Source of the DNA: JAKEGN01 sp964465665
GTDB taxonomy: Bacteria > Pseudomonadota > Gammaproteobacteria > Steroidobacterales > Woeseiaceae
NCBI GenBank assembly: GCA_964465665.1
Contig: CAYXKM010000009.1
Coordinates: 1-19,373 of the forward strand
DNA length: 19,373 bases
Direction: 5' to 3'
The position numbers and the translations under genes are program-made. Below, one piece after another: positions 15,116 to 19,373 of the stretch. The first letter of the stretch is position 1. The number at the start of each line of letters is the position of its first letter. The notes below the pieces were generated by a model. It was not told the DNA's origin. It searched no databases and saw only the letters and a list, made by a program, of their open reading frames with translations.

Positions 15116-16576
15116 GTGGACGAAGAGCCGATAATCGACATGCTGACAGAGCCGGCGACGCTCGGCATTGCGGCGGCGATCTATCTGCTACTGCAGCTGG
15201 CCAGCATTTATGCGGCCGTGCACGCGGTCTTCAACGCCAGATCGTCACAGGGTGCAACAGCCTGGGCCATTGCGCTGGTGGCGACACCGCTTATCGCCCT
15301 TCCTCTGTACCTTGTCCTGGGACGCAACCGATTCCACGGCTATGTCAGCGCCCGCAGGATGGTGGATGCCGAACACGCTGATGTCATTCGGCGGGTTAAT
15401 ACGTTCTGCGACGCATTCCGCAGCGACCTTGCGGGGCCGCGCGGCACGCTGCACTCGCTCGAGCAGATGGCACGACTGCCGTTTACGCGAGGAAACAGGA
15501 TCAATCTGCTGATCGACGGTGAAGCAGCTTTCGCTGCGATTTTTGAGGCGATCGACTCCGCGAAGAAATACCTGTTGATCCAGTTTTTCATCATCCGGCA
15601 CGATGAGCTTGGCGAAAAACTGAAACAGAAGCTTATTGAAAAAGTGCGTGAAGGAGTTGCTGTCTACCTGTTGTTCGACGAAATAGGCAGTCACAATCTT
15701 TCCGCCCGATACATACGCGAATGCCGTGAAGGCGGGATCAACATGCGGCCGTTCCATACGACCAAGGGACTGGCCAATCGCTTTCAGATCAACTTCCGTA
15801 ATCACCGCAAGATCGTCGTTGCCGATGGCCAAATTGCGTTTCTCGGGGGACTGAACGTCGGCATCGAGTATCTAGGCAAGGATGAACGTGTCGGGCACTG
15901 GCGCGATACGCATGCATCCGTTCAAGGACCCGCGGCCGATGCGCTGCAGCTCATTTTTTTCGAAGACTGGCACTGGGCCACCGGCGAGATCCTGCATGAA
16001 CTGGACTGGACTTCGCAGGCGGATGGTGATGCCGACGCGCTCGTACTGCCGAGCAGCCCCGCCGACAAACTGGAAACCTGCAACTTGATGTTCATCGCGG
16101 CGATCAACGCGTCGCTGTCACGGTTCTGGATTGCGAGCCCCTATTTCGTACCAAACGATGAAATTATTGCAGCATTGCAGCTCGCTGCCCTGCGGGGTGT
16201 CGACGTACGCGTGCTCCTGCCTGCCAATCCCGACCACTGGATGGTCTACCTGGCCTCTTTTTCGTATATCGGCAGGACCGGCATGAAGGGCATACGTTTC
16301 TACCGGTACACGAATGGCTTCATGCACCAGAAGGTCTTCCTGGTAGACGACATGGCGACCGGCGTCGGCACTGCCAATATCGATACGCGTTCGTTTCGCC
16401 TGAATTTCGAGATAACCTTGCTCGCCGTAAATCGGGAACTTGCGGATAAGACCGCCGCCATGTTCGAACGTGATTTCGAGGAATCGGTCCTGGTGGCACA
16501 CGATGAACTGGACGGTCGCAGTTTCCTTTTCCGCCTCGGCGCGAAAAGTGCAAGACTGCTGAGCCCAATATTGTGA
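15116..16576 (+). CDS. cls: Cardiolipin synthase (phospholipase D superfamily)
   Basis: A 486-residue protein, the ClsA length. Two N-terminal membrane segments (about 16-38 and 48-68) are followed by two PLD domains. The first HKD motif is H230-R-K232-IVVA-D237 (FRNHRKIVVADGQIAFLGG), the second H404-Q-K406-VFLV-D411 (FMHQKVFLVDD, then GTANIDTRSF). Both are intact, so the enzyme should be active. Known reaction: two phosphatidylglycerol give cardiolipin and glycerol at the inner membrane. The start is either GTG at 15116 or ATG at 15140 (MLTEP); neither has a strong ribosome site, and the longer form is listed. It is 15 bp ahead of ilvE and close to the ydbH lipid-transport operon, which may or may not be meaningful. 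Confidence 0.93.
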   Translation: MDEEPIIDMLTEPATLGIAAAIYLLLQLASIYAAVHAVFNARSSQGATAWAIALVATPLIALPLYLVLGRNRFHGYVSARRMVDAEHADVIRRVNTFCDAFRSDLAGPRGTLHSLEQMARLPFTRGNRINLLIDGEAAFAAIFEAIDSAKKYLLIQFFIIRHDELGEKLKQKLIEKVREGVAVYLLFDEIGSHNLSARYIRECREGGINMRPFHTTKGLANRFQINFRNHRKIVVADGQIAFLGGLNVGIEYLGKDERVGHWRDTHASVQGPAADALQLIFFEDWHWATGEILHELDWTSQADGDADALVLPSSPADKLETCNLMFIAAINASLSRFWIASPYFVPNDEIIAALQLAALRGVDVRVLLPANPDHWMVYLASFSYIGRTGMKGIRFYRYTNGFMHQKVFLVDDMATGVGTANIDTRSFRLNFEITLLAVNRELADKTAAMFERDFEESVLVAHDELDGRSFLFRLGAKSARLLSPIL

Positions 16577-16591
16577 CAATGCTGTGACCGG

Positions 16592-17707
16592 ATGGAACAG
16601 GCTTTGACGCAACAGAAACACGACCCCGCGATCGCGAAGATACTGGCCGACTACCGCTTGCCGGCACGCATTCCTTTTGGCGCAGAACTGGCACCCGTGA
16701 TGTTTCGCGCGGATTTTCGCGGCGGCCGCTGGCAGGGTGGCGCGCTCGTGCCGTTCGGCCCGGTCCCTGTAAATCCCGCATCGACGGCGCTGCAGTTCGC
16801 GCAACAGGCATTCGAAGGCATGAAAGCCTATCGATCCGCAAACGAACGGCCGACGTTGTTCCGGCCGAATCTCAACTGGAGACGATTTGCCCGCTCGGCT
16901 ACGAGATTGCGCATGCCGGTCGTGCCAGGCGGCCTTTTTGCCGAAGCCCTTTCGACGGTCGCCGTGAGCCTCACCCGGTTCATCCCCGGAGGCCGCGGCC
17001 AGTCGCTTTACCTTCGCCCGACACTGTTTGGCCTCGATCCGCATTTTGCGGTGAAGGGCAGTGACAATTTTGTATTCCTGGTGCTCGCAAGCCCGTCCGA
17101 TGCTTATTACTCGGATCCGATCCGCGTGATGGTGGAGCGGGTCAGTTGCCGCGCCGCGGCCGGCGGTACCGGTGCGGAAAAGGTGGGCGGAAACTATGGT
17201 GCCTCGCTGCTCGCCAACGAAAATTGCGTGGCACACGGTTACGATCAATCGCTTTGGCTGGATCCGGCCACACGCAACAATATTGAAGAACTGTCGGCCA
17301 TGAACTTCATGGCGGTTATCGACGGCGGCTTGCACACCCCTGCATTGAGCGGGTCATTGCTCGAAGGCGTGACGCGAATTTCCCTGCTCACGCTGGCACA
17401 ACATCTTGGTATCGAAACAACGGAGCGTGTCATGCCGGTCGATGAGCTGCTGGGCGACATTGCCGCAGGCCGATGCACCGAGCTGTTCGCCTGCGGGACC
17501 GGCGCCATCGTTGCACCGATCGGCACCATCGGCGAAGCCGACGGCAGGAAATTCGACTTGCCGGAGGTCAACCGGATGTCATTACAACTGCGGGAAGCGC
17601 TGCTCGACATCCAACAGGGCAAGTCTGCGGACACCTTCGGCTGGACCGTCGATGCGACGGACCTCGACGGCTTGGGCCGGTACATCGAAGCCGGCGTCAG
17701 ACTATGA
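16592..17707 (+). CDS. ilvE: Branched-chain amino acid aminotransferase
   Basis: A 371-residue class IV (fold type IV) PLP enzyme of the longer BCAT group, which is also the eukaryotic type. The PLP lysine is K197 in GTGAEKVGGNYGASL. Other family blocks are QQAFEGMKAYR (about 71-81), LYLRPTLFG (139-147), the NNIEELSAMNFMAVI segment (229-243) and SGSLLEGVTR (253-262). Known reaction: reversible transfer of the amino group between Leu/Ile/Val and 2-oxoglutarate in the cytoplasm. The ATG is 15 bp after the cls stop with only a weak ribosome site. The last 11 bp overlap the end of the convergent FAD dehydrogenase gene. Confidence 0.95.
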   Translation: MEQALTQQKHDPAIAKILADYRLPARIPFGAELAPVMFRADFRGGRWQGGALVPFGPVPVNPASTALQFAQQAFEGMKAYRSANERPTLFRPNLNWRRFARSATRLRMPVVPGGLFAEALSTVAVSLTRFIPGGRGQSLYLRPTLFGLDPHFAVKGSDNFVFLVLASPSDAYYSDPIRVMVERVSCRAAAGGTGAEKVGGNYGASLLANENCVAHGYDQSLWLDPATRNNIEELSAMNFMAVIDGGLHTPALSGSLLEGVTRISLLTLAQHLGIETTERVMPVDELLGDIAAGRCTELFACGTGAIVAPIGTIGEADGRKFDLPEVNRMSLQLREALLDIQQGKSADTFGWTVDATDLDGLGRYIEAGVRL

Positions 17708-19109
17708 CTTTTCCCGGGTTCAGCAGCCCGAGCGGGTCCAGGGCGTTCTTCAGCGTTTTCATCAGCGCGAGTTCTGCGCTGTTGCGCGAATAGTGCAGGA
17801 ACGGGCGTTTCTCCAGCCCGATGCCGTGTTCCGCCGATATCGAGCCGCCGATCGGTTGCAGCTCGCGATAGACGATGTCCATTACTTGCCGCTGCGAATC
17901 GAGGCGCGAATCGTGCCGGTCACTGCCAACCGAAATGCAGAAGTGCACATTGCCGTCGCCCACATGGCCAAAGGCCACGCATTTTGCGGCATCGGCGAAT
18001 CGCTGCGTAAGGCCCCGGTTTACCCGCTCGACATACGCCGGCATCTCGGTGATCGGCAGGCTCACATCGAAAACGATCATGGGTGCCAGCGCTTTCATGA
18101 GGTTGTCGATGTCGTCGCGGATCGCCCACATAGCTTCGCGTTGCGCGTGACTTGCGGCAATGGCGGCATCGGCGATGATCCCCTGCTCCAGCGCATCGCC
18201 GAGCACTTTTTCGAAGCGGCCGGCATCGTCGGCCTGATCGCCGCCGCGCGCTTCGATCAATGCATAAAAGGCATGGCCGGATTCTACCGGTGTCGTGTGG
18301 CGGTCCGAAGCGCCGAGTATGGTGTCGTAGAAATCCGCCCACATGACTTCGAAAGCATTCAGCGTGCCTCCCAGCCTGCTTTCAAGATCGCGTAGCAGCG
18401 TTGCTATACCCACAAAACTGTCGGCGGCGACAAATGCTGTGCACTGGCTGCGGAAAGCCGGCCGCAACCGCAGGACTGCCCGGGTAACTATGCCGAGTGT
18501 GCCTTCCGTGCCGATGAACAGTTGCTTCAGGTCGTAGCCCGCGTTGTTCTTCAGCATGCGATTCATCGACGACAGGATCGTGCCGTCGGCGAGCACGGCT
18601 TCCAGTCCGAGCACCTGCTCGCGCATCATGCCGAAGCGAATCACCTGGTTGCCGCCGGCATTGGTCGCAATGTTTCCGCCGATAGTCGCCGAACCGCGCC
18701 CGCCGAGATCCAGTGAAAACATCAATCCTGCTTCTGCCGCCCGCTCCTGCACGGCCTGCAACGATACGCCGGCCTGCACCGTCATGGTGCAGCCTGCAAC
18801 GTCGATCGATTCGATGCTGTTCATGCGTTCCAGCGACAGGAAAATCTCGCTGCCGGTCGCGAGCGCCCCGTCGACCAGCCCGGTGTTTCCGCCGAGCGGC
18901 ACGACCGGCTGCCGTCCCTCATGACAAAGCCGCATGACCTCCGCCAATTGTTGCGTCGAAGACGGCCGCACCAACGCGCGCGCCGCAGCGCCGACGTGCC
19001 CGACCCAGGACACCTGCCGCGCCGTGATGTCATCGCCCGACTGCACGCCGCCGTTTCCCACGATGGTGGAAATGGCCGCAATGAGTTCGCTTTCTCCGGT
19101 CCTGCCCAA
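17697..19109 (-). CDS. FAD-linked D-2-hydroxyacid dehydrogenase (D-2-hydroxyglutarate/glycolate type)
   Basis: About 470 residues from a TTG at 19109. The N-terminal FAD-binding domain has VPLGGNTGLVDGA, MNSIESIDVAGCTMTVQAGV, GSATIGGNIATNAGG and GYDLKQLFIGTEGTLGIVTRA; the C-terminal FAD-oxidase domain has FGHVGDGNVHF and SAEHGIGLEKR with the metal-site histidines. This is the VAO/GlcD family; the patterns are closest to D-2-hydroxyglutarate dehydrogenases, but D-lactate or glycolate cannot be excluded. The frame stays open to 19268, which would leave only 2 bp before the divergent acyl-CoA dehydrogenase; AGGGAGA at 19122-19116 points to the TTG at 19109 (GTG at 19112 is second choice). The 161-bp divergent gap shows no convincing promoter. 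Confidence 0.85.
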   Translation of the reverse strand: MGRTGESELIAAISTIVGNGGVQSGDDITARQVSWVGHVGAAARALVRPSSTQQLAEVMRLCHEGRQPVVPLGGNTGLVDGALATGSEIFLSLERMNSIESIDVAGCTMTVQAGVSLQAVQERAAEAGLMFSLDLGGRGSATIGGNIATNAGGNQVIRFGMMREQVLGLEAVLADGTILSSMNRMLKNNAGYDLKQLFIGTEGTLGIVTRAVLRLRPAFRSQCTAFVAADSFVGIATLLRDLESRLGGTLNAFEVMWADFYDTILGASDRHTTPVESGHAFYALIEARGGDQADDAGRFEKVLGDALEQGIIADAAIAASHAQREAMWAIRDDIDNLMKALAPMIVFDVSLPITEMPAYVERVNRGLTQRFADAAKCVAFGHVGDGNVHFCISVGSDRHDSRLDSQRQVMDIVYRELQPIGGSISAEHGIGLEKRPFLHYSRNSAELALMKTLKNALDPLGLLNPGKVIV

Positions 19110-19270
19110 CACCGGTCTCCCTGGTCCTTGGTGCTGCTCACGAGCATACGCCAGTTCGCCTGCGGTGAAATATGCCGACCGGCCGATACCCTGTTGAATA
19201 CTGTGGGAAGATACCGAAGAATCGATTTCAGACCCGTTGGCTATTCGCCGCCTGCAACAGGAATACACCG

Positions 19271-19373
19271 ATGAACCTGGGAGTGACCGAGCGCCTCGAA
19301 CCGCTGCTCGCTGCAGTGAAAACCTTCATTCGCGACCAGGTCATGCCCCTTGACGAGGAATTTCTTGCCGAGG
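19271..19373 (+). CDS. Acyl-CoA dehydrogenase, N-terminal fragment
   Basis: Only 34 codons are inside the window. The protein starts MNLGVTERLEPLLAAVKTFI and continues RDQVMPLDEEFLAE. This is the N-terminal helix of acyl-CoA dehydrogenases, in particular a group with a VKxFIRxxVMPLEEE pattern. An AGGA site lies 8-9 nt before the ATG. It diverges from the FAD dehydrogenase gene. The family oxidises acyl-CoA to enoyl-CoA with FAD. The assignment depends on a short stretch. Confidence 0.7.
   Translation, partial: MNLGVTERLEPLLAAVKTFIRDQVMPLDEEFLAE

Noticed and set aside
17406..18395. Plus-strand open frame running from ilvE into the FAD dehydrogenase
   Set aside because: It is out of frame with ilvE and antisense to a well-supported gene, with no domain.
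19110..19268. N-terminal extension of the FAD dehydrogenase to 19268
   Set aside because: It would leave 2 bp to the divergent gene, adds a residue stretch unlike the family, and a ribosome site points to 19109.

Overview
The window looks like chromosomal DNA of a free-living Gammaproteobacterium. The evidence is a ydbH-ynbE-ydbL trio, a PotI-type permease close to the enterobacterial one, moderately high GC and mainly GTG/ATG/TTG starts with GAGG-type ribosome sites. Genus cannot be told from the sequence. No tRNA, rRNA, CRISPR array, transposase or phage gene was found.

Layout. (1) Positions 1-977 hold the end of a polyamine ABC transporter operon (potH 3' end, potI). (2) Positions 978-1238 are a convergent gap with two strong hairpins. 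They share one inverted ~33-nt core but have unrelated outer stems; this is the oddest structure here. (3) Positions 1239-7540, minus strand, hold a catabolic block: AMP-binding acyl-CoA ligase, alpha/beta hydrolase, a lipoprotein of the PHB-depolymerase family and a sodium:solute symporter, nearly gapless. After a 155-bp gap comes a Rieske oxygenase of the glycine-betaine/choline monooxygenase type. (4) Positions 7541-10794 hold a TetR regulator gene and a TonB-dependent receptor. The ligase promoter and the receptor promoter share a 14-nt identical block (-35 plus operator half) and carry TTCAACGNACGTTGAA palindromes. This suggests one TetR protein controls receptor and catabolic operon together.

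(5) Positions 10795-10964 hold a perfect intrinsic terminator followed by a perfect 25-bp palindrome of REP/RAYT-like appearance. (6) Positions 10965-14728 hold ydbH-ynbE-ydbL (inner-to-outer-membrane phospholipid transport) and a lipoprotein with MliC-like and COG3650-like halves. (7) Positions 14736-17707 hold a small minus-strand coiled-coil protein, then cardiolipin synthase and branched-chain aminotransferase. (8) Positions 17697-19373 hold a minus-strand D-2-hydroxyglutarate/glycolate-type FAD dehydrogenase, divergent from the start of an acyl-CoA dehydrogenase gene.

The most interesting system is (3)+(4). A receptor could bring an ester- or acyl-containing compound across the outer membrane, the lipoprotein and cytoplasmic hydrolase could cleave it, the symporter could import a product, and the ligase would make an acyl-CoA that may be the TetR ligand. 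The substrate is unknown, and the Rieske enzyme hints at a quaternary-amine or aromatic part. This pathway is inference; the gene families and shared promoter sequences are what is seen.
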